NCBI GenBank assembly: GCA_027622495.1
Contig: JAQBYL010000189.1
Span: 1-7,829 of the forward strand
DNA: 7,829 nt
Direction of reading: 5' to 3'
Origin: Pseudomonadota bacterium
GTDB lineage: Bacteria; Pseudomonadota; Gammaproteobacteria; Pseudomonadales; Azotimanducaceae
Below are positions 1-6,750 of the stretch, piece by piece (the first letter of the stretch is position 1; every line of letters starts with the position of its first letter). The notes beneath the pieces are model-generated. The model was not told the origin of the DNA. It saw only the letters and a program-made list of their open reading frames with translations, and did no database searches. A program made the position numbers and the translations under genes.

Positions 1-15
1 GTCGTATCGAGCCAT
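1..15 (-). CDS. Probable 5' end of a divergent gene (partial, first five codons)
   Basis: Read on the minus strand, an ATG at 15-13 is followed by four sense codons (M-A-R-Y-D) before the window ends. An AGGAG Shine-Dalgarno element sits at 28-24, 8 nt upstream of the ATG, which is the main reason to call a start here. The gene would be transcribed away from the osmC-like gene, with a shared intergenic region of about 167 bp. Five residues are not enough to assign a family. Some TetR-type regulators begin with a similar string, and a divergent regulator would fit the position, but that is only a guess. Confidence 0.4.
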
Positions 16-23
16 GAGCGTAT

Positions 24-28
24 CTCCT
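24..28 (-). promoter_or_regulatory. Ribosome binding site of the divergent partial gene
   Basis: On the minus strand this reads AGGAG, a strong match to the anti-Shine-Dalgarno sequence, 8 nt before an ATG at 15-13. It is the only evidence for the left-edge gene apart from the open codons. Confidence 0.45.
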
Positions 29-170
29 GGTTAAACCTGACCGTCTTACCAATCTTCAGCCCATTCTAGATCATGGTGAACTTTTTCGCGCCGCTCAATC
101 CCGGCCATCATCGCGCCGCGGCTTGTGAGCCGTGCACGACTAATGATAAAACTGACCGGCTGACAACCAC

Positions 171-174
171 GAGG
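171..174 (+). promoter_or_regulatory. Ribosome binding site supporting the GTG start of the OsmC-like gene
   Basis: GAGG lies 8 nt upstream of the GTG at 183. This supports that non-ATG start, and there is no competing in-frame ATG near the protein's N-terminus. Confidence 0.55.
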
Positions 175-182
175 ATCGACCA

Positions 183-743
183 GTGAGTACCACAGATAAA
201 AAAGCCGACAACGGCGTCAACGTTGATGCGCTGCTTGGCGCCCGCGAAATGCTCGAACAGACACCCGAAGCCGGGGCCTTCAAGTGGCGGGCTACCTGCG
301 ACTGGATCAACGGCACCCAATCGCACTCATCGGTGGAAGGCTTCTTTGGTTTTGGCGCAGAACAGCCGCGCACACGCGAGTTCGAGTTCGATGCCGATCA
401 CCCGGAAGCATTCGCAGCCAAAGACGGCGGCGCAACCCCGGTTGAATATGTGCTGGTGGGTCTTGCCAGCTGCCTGACCGCAGGCGTTGCATCGGTGGCC
501 CAGAACCGGGATATCCAGCTTCGCTCAGTCCGGGCAACCCTGGAAGGCGATATGGACATCCAGGGCATTCTTGGGGTGGACCGCGAGGTGCGCAATGGTT
601 TCAGCGGCATCCGGGTGAGCTTTGAAATCGATGCAGACGCCTCAAAAGACGATATCGAGGCCCTGGTCGCGCAATCGCAGAAGCGCTCCGCCGTGTACGA
701 CATCATCACCAACCCGACCATCGTTTCAGTCGAAACTAAGTGA
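183..743 (+). CDS. OsmC family protein
   Basis: OsmC/Ohr family members are small thiol proteins, several of which reduce organic hydroperoxides using a peroxidatic and a resolving cysteine. This 186-residue protein has the family core at residues 80-186: the helix GATPVEYVLVGLASCLTAG with Glu88 and Cys97, then a strand-rich stretch with a GFSGIRVSF segment, and a C-terminal DIITNPT segment. Cys97 sits where the peroxidatic cysteine is expected. The usual second Cys-Pro-Val is replaced by Ser169-Ala-Val, so classic two-cysteine peroxidase chemistry is doubtful; the only other cysteine is Cys39, in a poorly conserved N-terminal part. The first 80 residues are longer than in E. coli OsmC. It starts at GTG, supported by GAGG 8 nt upstream. 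Its TGA stop overlaps the start of the downstream flavoprotein gene by 4 nt, implying translational coupling. Family assignment is firm; the peroxidase function is not. Confidence 0.9.
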   Translation: MSTTDKKADNGVNVDALLGAREMLEQTPEAGAFKWRATCDWINGTQSHSSVEGFFGFGAEQPRTREFEFDADHPEAFAAKDGGATPVEYVLVGLASCLTAGVASVAQNRDIQLRSVRATLEGDMDIQGILGVDREVRNGFSGIRVSFEIDADASKDDIEALVAQSQKRSAVYDIITNPTIVSVETK

Positions 744-1996
744 CCGGTGTTGCCAGCAACGTTCGAACGGAAAACGCCACAGTCGTAATCATCGGTGCCG
801 GCCAGTCGGGGCTCGCCATGAGCCACTGCCTGACAAGCCGGGGAATCGACCCTGTGCTTCTCGAGCGCGGCCAGGTAGCCAATTCATGGAAGAACGAACG
901 CTGGGATTCGCTGCGTCTGCTGACCCCCAACTGGCAGTGCACCCTGCCGGGGCTGGCCTACAGCGGTGATGAGCCCGACAATTTCATGCCGGTGGCGGAT
1001 CTGACCGGCTTTCTGGACCGTTACGCCGAACACATCGACGCCCCCATTCGAACAGACACATCGGTTACCGATGTGTCTGCCGGGAACGGCGGCTATAGCC
1101 TGCAGACCAGCCAGGGACCCATCCGCGCGCGCGCAGTGGTGCTCGCAAGTGGTGGCTTCAACAAGCCTAAAATCCCTGCTTGCGCAAGCGGCGTGCCGGG
1201 ACACATCCATCAAGTGACACCCATGAATTACCACAACCCGGACCAGCTTCCAGACGGCGGCGTGCTGGTGGTGGGTACCTCTGCAACCGGTCTGCAACTC
1301 AGCGAAGAAATACACGCAAGTGGTCGGCTGGTCACTCTGGCTGTGGGAGAGCACGTTCGGATGCCACGCCGCTACCGCGACCGCGACATACAGTGGTGGA
1401 TGGATGGCAGTGGGCTCCTCGATGAGCGATGGGACGAAGTGGACGACCTGACCCGCGCGCGCGGTGTTCCTTCGCCACAACTGGTCGGGTCACCGGAAGG
1501 GCGAACCCTCGACTTGAACACCCTGTCTGACCTGGGCGTCAGACTCACCGGCCGCCTCGCCATGGTTCACGATGGCGTGGCCATGTTTTCCGGTTCGCTG
1601 CAGAACACCTGCGCCCTGGCCGATCTGAAGATGAACCGCATGCTCAACACCATCGATGGGTGGGCGAGCGACAATGGCCTGAATGATGTGGGCACGCCTG
1701 AGCGTTATGCAGCTACGCGCCTCCCTTCGGATCCTCTGCTGAAGCTGGATCTGAACAAAGGTGAAATAGCCACCATCGTCTGGGCTACTGGTTACAACCC
1801 TGACTACAGCTGGCTCAATGTGCCAGTGGTTGATCGGAAAGGCCGCCTCAAACACGACGGGGGCGTTGTCGATGCCCCCGGTATGTATGCTCTGGGTCTG
1901 ACCTTTCTGCGCCGTCGCAAGTCGAGTTTTATACACGGTGCGCAAGACGACGCACAGGACATGGCTACCCATCTGGCAGATTATCTGGCCGGTTGA
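740..1996 (+). CDS. Flavin-containing monooxygenase-like NAD(P)/FAD-dependent oxidoreductase
   Basis: This 418-residue protein resembles the CzcO/YUCCA-type class of flavin-dependent monooxygenases, which use FAD and NADPH to oxygenate small molecules in the cytoplasm. The N-terminal Rossmann fold carries GAGQSG (residues 19-24) and an acidic LLER (40-43) for FAD. A second dinucleotide fold, VLVVGTSATG (175-184), would bind NADPH. WATGYNPDYSWL (348-359) is the late conserved segment, and FLRRRKSSFIHG (389-400) with following acidic residues matches the C-terminus of this subgroup. The expected His-Ser-x-x-Tyr of the monooxygenase fingerprint, just before the second fold, reads Thr160-Pro-Met-Asn-Tyr164, so the fingerprint is degenerate. 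The GTG start at 740 overlaps the osmC-like TGA by 4 nt. No later start is likely, because the FAD motif lies close to the N-terminus. The substrate is unknown; oxidase or dehydrogenase activity is possible. Confidence 0.88.
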   Translation: MTGVASNVRTENATVVIIGAGQSGLAMSHCLTSRGIDPVLLERGQVANSWKNERWDSLRLLTPNWQCTLPGLAYSGDEPDNFMPVADLTGFLDRYAEHIDAPIRTDTSVTDVSAGNGGYSLQTSQGPIRARAVVLASGGFNKPKIPACASGVPGHIHQVTPMNYHNPDQLPDGGVLVVGTSATGLQLSEEIHASGRLVTLAVGEHVRMPRRYRDRDIQWWMDGSGLLDERWDEVDDLTRARGVPSPQLVGSPEGRTLDLNTLSDLGVRLTGRLAMVHDGVAMFSGSLQNTCALADLKMNRMLNTIDGWASDNGLNDVGTPERYAATRLPSDPLLKLDLNKGEIATIVWATGYNPDYSWLNVPVVDRKGRLKHDGGVVDAPGMYALGLTFLRRRKSSFIHGAQDDAQDMATHLADYLAG

Positions 1997-2031
1997 CTTA
2001 ACCCCTCATTCAACCTTAACCCGGTTAAGTC
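1995..2031. terminator. Convergent junction with nested inverted repeats (possible bidirectional terminator)
   Basis: GACTTAACC at 1995-2003 is perfectly complementary in inverted orientation to GGTTAAGTC at 2023-2031 (9 bp, 19-nt loop). The same right arm also mirrors a second copy of CTTAACC at 2015-2021. The site sits between the facing stop codons of the flavoprotein gene (1994-1996) and the glutathione transferase gene (2027-2025), and the stems overlap both. There is no T-tract on either side, so if it terminates transcription it is not a canonical intrinsic terminator. Position and symmetry are the only support. Confidence 0.4.
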
Positions 2032-2684
2032 GTAACGATCGATGCACCACCTGCTTTAACGAGATCCGCCTTGCCCGGCGAGGGCGGTACCAGCACGCCC
2101 CTTTGTATACCAGGCTTGTCCGCCTTGGTCTGCATCCACCGTTCGAGATTCGGCAACCCCTCAACCGGGACCCGTGCCCATTTGTGGCTTCGCAGCCACG
2201 AGTAGTTGGCAATATCGGCAATACTGTAGTCCGTCGCCAGGTACTCGCGATCGTAAAGCCTGCGCTCCAGAACCGTGTATAGCCTGCGCGTCTCGTTGAC
2301 ATAGCGGTCAATGGCCGGTTGAACGGTTGTGGGAAAGTAGCGGATAAAAGATACCGCCTGGCCTTGCATGGGTCCGATCCCCGACATCTGAAACATCAGC
2401 CACTGCATCACGTCAAACCGACCGGCAAGATCGGCTGGCAGCAGACGGCCGCTGCGTTCTGCCAGGTACCACAGAATTGCACCCGATTCGAATACCGTCA
2501 CCCCGGTCTCTCGATCAACGATCACCGGTATACGGCCATTGGGATTCATCTTCAGGAAATCGGCCGTGTGTTGATCGCCTTTCGCCAGATTAACCAGATG
2601 CACCTGGTAAGGGATCTCCATTTCCTCAAGACCCATGCTGACTTTCCAGCCATTCGGTGTCGGTGAGGTGTGCAGATCAATCAT
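2025..2684 (-). CDS. Nu-class (YfcG/Ure2p-like) glutathione S-transferase family protein
   Basis: The 219-residue protein aligns by eye along most of its length with E. coli YfcG, a glutathione-dependent disulfide reductase. The thioredoxin-like N-domain (about 1-80) has the characteristic Thr9-Pro10-Asn11 motif, the cis-proline segment NPNGRIPVIVD (47-57) and Glu66-Ser67 for the glutathione gamma-glutamyl group. The helical C-domain shows GPMQGQ (104-109), RYVNETRRLY (127-136) and the YSIADIA capping box (153-159). No cysteine is present, as in YfcG-type enzymes, where chemistry relies on bound glutathione. It acts in the cytoplasm. ATG is preceded by GGAGGA at 2696-2691 with a 6-nt spacer. 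It is the last gene of the minus-strand block, 24 nt after the transporter gene. Either disulfide reduction or conjugation of a pathway intermediate is possible. Confidence 0.92.
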   Translation of the reverse strand: MIDLHTSPTPNGWKVSMGLEEMEIPYQVHLVNLAKGDQHTADFLKMNPNGRIPVIVDRETGVTVFESGAILWYLAERSGRLLPADLAGRFDVMQWLMFQMSGIGPMQGQAVSFIRYFPTTVQPAIDRYVNETRRLYTVLERRLYDREYLATDYSIADIANYSWLRSHKWARVPVEGLPNLERWMQTKADKPGIQRGVLVPPSPGKADLVKAGGASIVTT

Positions 2685-2690
2685 GAGTAC

Positions 2691-2696
2691 TCCTCC
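2691..2696 (-). promoter_or_regulatory. Strong ribosome binding site of the glutathione transferase gene
   Basis: Reads GGAGGA on the minus strand, 6 nt before the ATG at 2684. It is the best Shine-Dalgarno match in the window, suggesting that this last gene of the block is translated well without depending on coupling. Confidence 0.6.
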
Positions 2697-2708
2697 GCTT
2701 CTGACCGG

Positions 2709-4289
2709 TCAGGTCGTTTGAGTAACCGGTTCACCCAGGGCACGAGCCCGATCAAGCCGTGAGGCCTCGTCTTTCGGCAGATAGCGCCACGCCATAACCA
2801 GACAGATAAGGGTTATGACAAATATCGCCATGGATGAAGTCATGGCGAGTTGCAGTGAAGCCGCTCCGTCGGTTCCGCTCTTTTCAAAAAAATCGCTTAA
2901 CCGACCGATGGTGTAGGGGCCCAACGCGAGCCCGATGAATGTATTCACCAGGATGTAATAAGCTCCGGCCACCGCACGCATCCGCGGCATTACCAGATCA
3001 GCCGCCGTGGTGGGGGGTATACCGGGCCAGCAGGCGCTGGGTATGTGATACAGAAAGTTGAGCCAGAATGCCCAGATCAGAGAATCGGTATAAACCATCC
3101 ACAACACAGCCGGTACGGTACCGAAGACGGCGACAAAACCAATGATCAGGCGGCCACTCGGCGTCTTGCTTTTGAAGTAGTCGGCCATGTATCCACCGAG
3201 GGTGACGCCGATCAAACCACCCGCCGCATTGCCAAGACCCACCCACATGCCGACTTCACCGGCCGTGGTGTCATGCAGCCGCATGAGAAGCGGTGGAGTC
3301 CAGAAGCTGACGCCATAGGTGACAAAACTGAGGGTTGGAAACGCGATCATCGTGTAGATCATGGCGCGTGACTTGAAGATCATCGCAAACGTTGCAGGAT
3401 CCCGTTTGGCCAGCGACTGCGCCCATGAAATGGTCACATAGGCCCCAAGCCCCAGCGCAACCCATTGCGCGGCAGTGTCGGTGAGAAGGTATAACCCGTA
3501 GCCAAGAATCACAATCGCTGCCAACGCGAGCATATTGGCCGGTACGGACGCACCAATCTGACGCAGCGCAATGAGATTGAAAACCGGCATCATTGCACCG
3601 AGTTCGGTGGCCAGTACCTTGAATGGCGCTGGGTGTTTCTCGCTGACCAGACCCTCGCTGATACCGCGCGTTGGTTCGCGCAGGGATCGCACCCACAAGG
3701 CCATCAGTAAGCCAGGCAGACCCACTGCAAAAAACGCGGCCTGCCAGCCTTTCATTCCCAGCGGAGCCTGTTCCGCAATGGGATAAAGCGAGTCCCAGCT
3801 GTCGAGGATCCAGCCACCCAGGAACAGACCAATTCCGCCGCCGATGTAGACACCGGAAGAATAGATCGCCAGAACGGTTGCCCGAACACGGGTCGGGTAG
3901 TAATCGGACAGCATGGAATAAGCGGCGGGGGAGGCACTGGCTTCGCCGATACCCACACCGATCCTGAATCCGGCCAGCATCGCAAACGATCGCGCTGTTC
4001 CGGACAGTGCGGTCATCAGACTCCAGAACATCAGACCAATCGAGATCAGACTGCGGCGCACCCACACATCGGCAAATCGGGCAAGCGGGATGCCGAACAC
4101 CGCGTAAAAAACGGCGAACACCGTGCCGTATAAAAAACCCATCTGGGCATCCGTTACCCCGAGGTCCGCTTTGATGCTTTCAGCGAGGATCGACAGGATG
4201 TTACGGTCGATAAAGTTAAAAACGTAGACGACGACAAGAACGAAAAGCACATAGTGCGAATAAGCCCCACCGATCTTCTGATCTTTCAT
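2709..4289 (-). CDS. MFS transporter, spinster-like
   Basis: An inner-membrane major facilitator superfamily carrier of 526 residues. The first helix ends in FNFIDRNILSIL (24-35), typical of spinster-like members. A motif-A variant GIPLARFADVWVRR (66-79) follows the second helix, and RIGVGIGEASASPAAYS (109-125) marks helix 4. Long hydrophobic segments recur through the protein, with a charged tail after about 504. It is longer than the usual 400-450 residues; the stretch at about 235-290 between the two halves is hydrophobic (for example LALAAIVILGYGLYLL, 254-269) and may add two membrane helices. Its ATG directly abuts the TAA of the upstream flavin oxidoreductase gene (0-nt gap). A modest AGGA lies 11 nt upstream inside that gene. 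Spinster-like bacterial carriers often sit in catabolic clusters, but the substrate and direction cannot be read here. Confidence 0.9.
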   Translation of the reverse strand: MKDQKIGGAYSHYVLFVLVVVYVFNFIDRNILSILAESIKADLGVTDAQMGFLYGTVFAVFYAVFGIPLARFADVWVRRSLISIGLMFWSLMTALSGTARSFAMLAGFRIGVGIGEASASPAAYSMLSDYYPTRVRATVLAIYSSGVYIGGGIGLFLGGWILDSWDSLYPIAEQAPLGMKGWQAAFFAVGLPGLLMALWVRSLREPTRGISEGLVSEKHPAPFKVLATELGAMMPVFNLIALRQIGASVPANMLALAAIVILGYGLYLLTDTAAQWVALGLGAYVTISWAQSLAKRDPATFAMIFKSRAMIYTMIAFPTLSFVTYGVSFWTPPLLMRLHDTTAGEVGMWVGLGNAAGGLIGVTLGGYMADYFKSKTPSGRLIIGFVAVFGTVPAVLWMVYTDSLIWAFWLNFLYHIPSACWPGIPPTTAADLVMPRMRAVAGAYYILVNTFIGLALGPYTIGRLSDFFEKSGTDGAASLQLAMTSSMAIFVITLICLVMAWRYLPKDEASRLDRARALGEPVTQTT

Positions 4290-5033
4290 TTAAATCATGT
4301 TCCTGATCTTGTCGGCGGCCAGACCACCGGGCAGACGCATAACCACCGCGTCATCGAAACCGGCCTGCGCAAATCGACCGAGAAGAGCTTTAAGCTCGCC
4401 AGCATCCCGATCCGGTCCGACCATGATGGTCGACACGATGGCGCGTCCGCCCCCGGCACTTCGATATGTGCGAATTGCGGCTTCAACCTGATCCGTAGAA
4501 CGGTAGTTGGCCGAAGCGATCCAGCCATCGTAATCGGCAGCCGCCTTGCGCACCCCCTCGCCCCATGAACCCAGCAGGATCTCCGGCGGCTCAAGATGCG
4601 GCCACGGCGACAGATCGCAGACATCATTGCGGCCAGTGGTTAGCAAGGTTCGCAGGTCGTTGACACTGTTGCGGAAGTCGCGGAACCGGTCGGTGTATAC
4701 ACGACCGTAGGCGCTGAAGTCCCGATCGGTACTTCCGGCACCGACACCAAGTCGCAACCGACCGGGTGCAAGCTGCATGAGCGAAAAGATCCGATGGGCC
4801 AGATCCGCGGGGTGATACAGCGGTACCTGTAAAACTGCAGTGCCGATTTCGAGCCCGGTTACCGTCGCGGCAACCGCAAGTGTGGTGAACGGATCGGGTA
4901 ACATGAAACCGCGCCCAATGGCCTGTGGTGTCCACAGACTGCTATAGCCTTCGGCTTCATACATACGGGCCTGGTCAGCGAGTGCCTGCGGCGAGGTTGC
5001 GTTGCCCAGGCTAAGCAGTGCGCCTAGCCTCAA
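4290..5033 (-). CDS. LLM class (luciferase-like) flavin-dependent oxidoreductase
   Basis: The bacterial luciferase-like superfamily uses reduced FMN or F420 to oxidise small molecules. This 247-residue TIM-barrel protein begins at strand 1 (MRLGALLSLG) and shows the typical helix ALADQARMYEAEGYSSLW (17-34), PDPFTTLAVAA (46-56), the LEIGTAVLQVPLYHPADLAH segment (61-80) and RLRLGVGAGS (92-101). ILLGSWGEG (152-160) and ADYDGWI (166-172) match the later phosphate-binding part. It is shorter than the roughly 300-350 residues common in the family, mainly in the second half. FMN is more likely than F420 if the host is a gammaproteobacterium. The start is TTG, overlapping the previous gene's TGA by 4 nt, with GGAG 7 nt upstream. 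Monooxygenase versus reductase activity, and the substrate, are unknown. Confidence 0.88.
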   Translation of the reverse strand: MRLGALLSLGNATSPQALADQARMYEAEGYSSLWTPQAIGRGFMLPDPFTTLAVAATVTGLEIGTAVLQVPLYHPADLAHRIFSLMQLAPGRLRLGVGAGSTDRDFSAYGRVYTDRFRDFRNSVNDLRTLLTTGRNDVCDLSPWPHLEPPEILLGSWGEGVRKAAADYDGWIASANYRSTDQVEAAIRTYRSAGGGRAIVSTIMVGPDRDAGELKALLGRFAQAGFDDAVVMRLPGGLAADKIRNMI

Positions 5034-5602
5034 TCGCTGTCTCCATTCAGAAATCGAACACCAATATCATCAGGCGCACGACCTCCCACCGCGATGCCTT
5101 CAAAGCCAGGTGCGTGCCATTCTACGGTGCCATCAACGTGCTGGTTCCAGTCCATCAGGATTTTGCGATGGGCGAGCTTCCACACATCGCCTCGTCTGGC
5201 AAACAGATCCAGATAGCGGCCGAGGTAAGTCATTTCCCGACCGCCCTGATCCGGTTGCTGCAGATGATAAGCAGTAACATAAGACTCAACACGGGCACTG
5301 GGACCAGCAAAACGGAATGTCACGTTGGTCACCCGGTGCTGGGTGGCCAGATAGCGGCTGATGAGCCCTGGAAGGATGCCGCAGAACCTGTGTGCCCCAC
5401 CGACGAATGCGCCATATTCGACCGACGCGTCAGGCCAGTAGCAGGATTCCAGGGTGGTCTGATCGGCGCGATCAACGCCCCGACAGTGCTCACTCAAAAC
5501 CTCGTGTATGGCTAGCCGGTCGGCAACTTCCTGCACCTCCGGAATTCTGCCGATTCCGTCGGGCTCAGCGCCTGCCATGATGGGAATGCTGTCACTTGTC
5601 AT
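5030..5602 (-). CDS. SnoaL/NTF2-like domain protein
   Basis: From the ATG chosen here the protein has 190 residues. It resembles the SnoaL-like branch of the NTF2-like cone fold, which includes small isomerases, dehydratases and ring-dioxygenase beta-type proteins. The signature stretch runs from VADRLAIHEVLSEHCRGVD (26-44) through WPDASVEYG (56-64). It continues with LATQHRVTNVTFRFAG (85-100), where His89 is a conserved position, and a strand-rich SYVTAYHLQ (107-115), ending in WKLAHRKI (141-148). An in-frame ATG 24 nt further upstream (5626) is possible. The start at 5602 is preferred because GAGG lies 8 nt before it, whereas the upstream ATG has no ribosome site. The gene overlaps the hydrolase gene by 11 nt and the oxidoreductase gene by 4 nt. 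The catalytic role is unknown; it may act on the oxidoreductase's product. Confidence 0.82.
   Translation of the reverse strand: MTSDSIPIMAGAEPDGIGRIPEVQEVADRLAIHEVLSEHCRGVDRADQTTLESCYWPDASVEYGAFVGGAHRFCGILPGLISRYLATQHRVTNVTFRFAGPSARVESYVTAYHLQQPDQGGREMTYLGRYLDLFARRGDVWKLAHRKILMDWNQHVDGTVEWHAPGFEGIAVGGRAPDDIGVRFLNGDSD
5041..5044 (-). promoter_or_regulatory. Ribosome binding site supporting the TTG start of the LLM oxidoreductase
   Basis: GGAG on the minus strand, 7 nt before a TTG at 5033, inside the 3' end of the SnoaL-like gene. It supports a rare TTG start, because the protein's first beta strand begins immediately after it. Confidence 0.5.
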
Positions 5603-6704
5603 CGTTCGATCCTCGCGTGGCGCCATTCACTGTGACAGGCACCGTTTCTATTTCGTAGAGCCGGTCTCCCTTGATATTGCTGACATGGGCAGCGATTTCT
5701 TCCTCCACTGCACCGGCTCGTTCGAACTTGGCAATGTGAAACAGAGCCTCACCTTCGTTCACCAGCGGCAGATTGCTCACACAGATGATGATGCCGTCCG
5801 CCTCTGCAACCAGAATCGATTCTTCGGAACCGAAAGGCTCGGAAATAACCCCCAGCGTGTCACCTTTGCGAACCCGTGTGCCCAGTTTCGAAAGCGGCCG
5901 GAAGATCCCGTCCACTGGCGCACGGAACCAGCTGCTGGAGCGTGCGATATACGGCTCGGCTCTGACCGTCGTGATGCGGATCGATGGCAGCATACCCAGT
6001 GTCCGCATCACGCTGACAATTCCGCGCACGCCGGTAACGATCGAACTTTCAAAAAGACGAAGTGCTTCGCCGGCTTCGTAGGTAATCACTGGTATGCCCA
6101 GCTTTCCGGCTTCACAGCGCAGGCTGCTTTCAATCAGACCGGAGTTGATGATCACCGGGATCGAAAAACCTTCTGCCATTTTTCGCACGCCGGGTTCATC
6201 AAGAGCGGCCCGAACCTGCGGCAGGTTGTCTCGATTAACTGCCGCCGTATGCAGGTCGATTATGTGGGTGCATCGTCTGACGATCTCGTTAAAAAATTTG
6301 AACGCTACCCGCGACGCAATCGAGCCGCGTTCGCTACCCGGAAAGCAGCGGTTCAGGTCACGTCGATCTGGTAGATAACGAGACTGATGGATGAACCCGA
6401 ACAGGTTGACTACTGGAACCAGAACCAGCGTTCCTTGGAGACGGCTCAACTGGCGGAAACTGCGCATGCGACGAATGATCTCAACACCGTTCAGTTCGTC
6501 GCCATGGATCGCAGCACAGATCAGTAACACCGGTCCTGGATGCCGCCCGTGGATGACTTCCACCGGCATGTTGAGCGGCGAATTGGTGTACAGGTTAGCT
6601 GTGGGCACGTCGAACTGCAGCCGTTCGCCGGGTGCTACGACCTGACCGGCAATCTCAAACGGCAAGGCTTTATCTGCTTTGGTTTTTTTCACTTTGTTGA
6701 TCAC
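5592..6704 (-). CDS. Succinylglutamate desuccinylase/aspartoacylase family zinc hydrolase
   Basis: A 370-residue member of the AstE/AspA family, zinc carboxypeptidase-like enzymes that cleave N-acyl amino acids. Metal and catalytic residues are all visible: His67 and Glu70 in AAIHGDE, Arg115-Asp116-Leu-Asn-Arg119 (substrate carboxylate binding), His152 in IIDLHTA, and Glu210 in ITYEAGE as the likely general base. The C-terminal part (about 255-325, APVDGIF then RKGDTLGVI) is the small beta-barrel, lipoyl-like domain of this family. The start is GTG without an obvious Shine-Dalgarno site, and the N-terminus is Lys-rich. It follows the RimK-like gene after 55 nt and overlaps the SnoaL-like gene. 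Hydrolases of this type recur next to rimK homologues, so it may reverse or trim the ligase's product, but the true substrate is unknown. Confidence 0.9.
   Translation of the reverse strand: MINKVKKTKADKALPFEIAGQVVAPGERLQFDVPTANLYTNSPLNMPVEVIHGRHPGPVLLICAAIHGDELNGVEIIRRMRSFRQLSRLQGTLVLVPVVNLFGFIHQSRYLPDRRDLNRCFPGSERGSIASRVAFKFFNEIVRRCTHIIDLHTAAVNRDNLPQVRAALDEPGVRKMAEGFSIPVIINSGLIESSLRCEAGKLGIPVITYEAGEALRLFESSIVTGVRGIVSVMRTLGMLPSIRITTVRAEPYIARSSSWFRAPVDGIFRPLSKLGTRVRKGDTLGVISEPFGSEESILVAEADGIIICVSNLPLVNEGEALFHIAKFERAGAVEEEIAAHVSNIKGDRLYEIETVPVTVNGATRGSNDDK
5611..5614 (-). promoter_or_regulatory. Ribosome binding site deciding the SnoaL-like start
   Basis: GAGG on the minus strand, 8 nt upstream of the ATG at 5602. 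It lies within the last codons of the upstream hydrolase gene and favours 5602 over the alternative ATG at 5626. Confidence 0.5.
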
Positions 6705-6721
6705 TAGTTAGACGCGTTGGC

Positions 6722-6750
6722 TATATACCCGGCCTCAGGCGTTCTGTTAC
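6722..6750 (-). promoter_or_regulatory. Possible internal promoter before the hydrolase gene
   Basis: On the minus strand GTAACA (6750-6745) and TATATA (6727-6722) are separated by exactly 17 nt, each matching the sigma-70 consensus at four of six positions. Transcription would begin roughly 10 nt before the GTG at 6704, giving a very short leader, which would fit the absence of a ribosome binding site there. The consensus match is weak. Confidence 0.25.

Larger units (their letters stand above)
16..182. promoter_or_regulatory. Divergent intergenic region with short inverted repeats
   Basis: This region should hold the promoters of both the osmC-like operon (+) and the left-edge gene (-). 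No convincing sigma-70 promoter stands out on the plus strand. On the minus strand, TTGAGC near 99-94 followed 17 nt later by CATGAT is a weak candidate. Three short symmetric elements are visible: GGTTAAACC at 29-37, a hairpin-capable CGGCT-TGTG-AGCCG at 119-132, and the palindrome CGTGCACG at 131-138, which overlaps the hairpin's right arm by two bases. They could be operator half-sites, but each is short enough to occur by chance. Confidence 0.3.

Noticed and set aside
884..1480. Minus-strand open frame of 198 codons opposite the flavoprotein.
   Set aside because: It has no start context or family motifs, and the plus strand carries both dinucleotide-binding folds here.
3271..4065. Minus-strand open frame of 264 codons in another frame inside the transporter gene.
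   Set aside because: It is rich in Arg, Cys and Trp with no hydrophobic periodicity, whereas the overlapping frame is a clear MFS carrier.
5624..5626. Upstream ATG as the SnoaL-like start.
   Set aside because: It has no ribosome binding site and would lengthen the overlap with the hydrolase gene to 35 nt; the ATG at 5602 has GAGG at a good distance.
5508..6374. Long plus-strand open frame of 288 codons opposite the hydrolase and SnoaL-like genes.
   Set aside because: Its translation shows no recognisable motif, while the minus strand encodes a complete AstE/AspA-type active site across the same bases. It is an antisense shadow.
6683..6689. T run as part of an intrinsic terminator.
   Set aside because: It encodes Lys codons at the start of the hydrolase gene on the minus strand, and no GC-rich hairpin precedes it on the plus strand.
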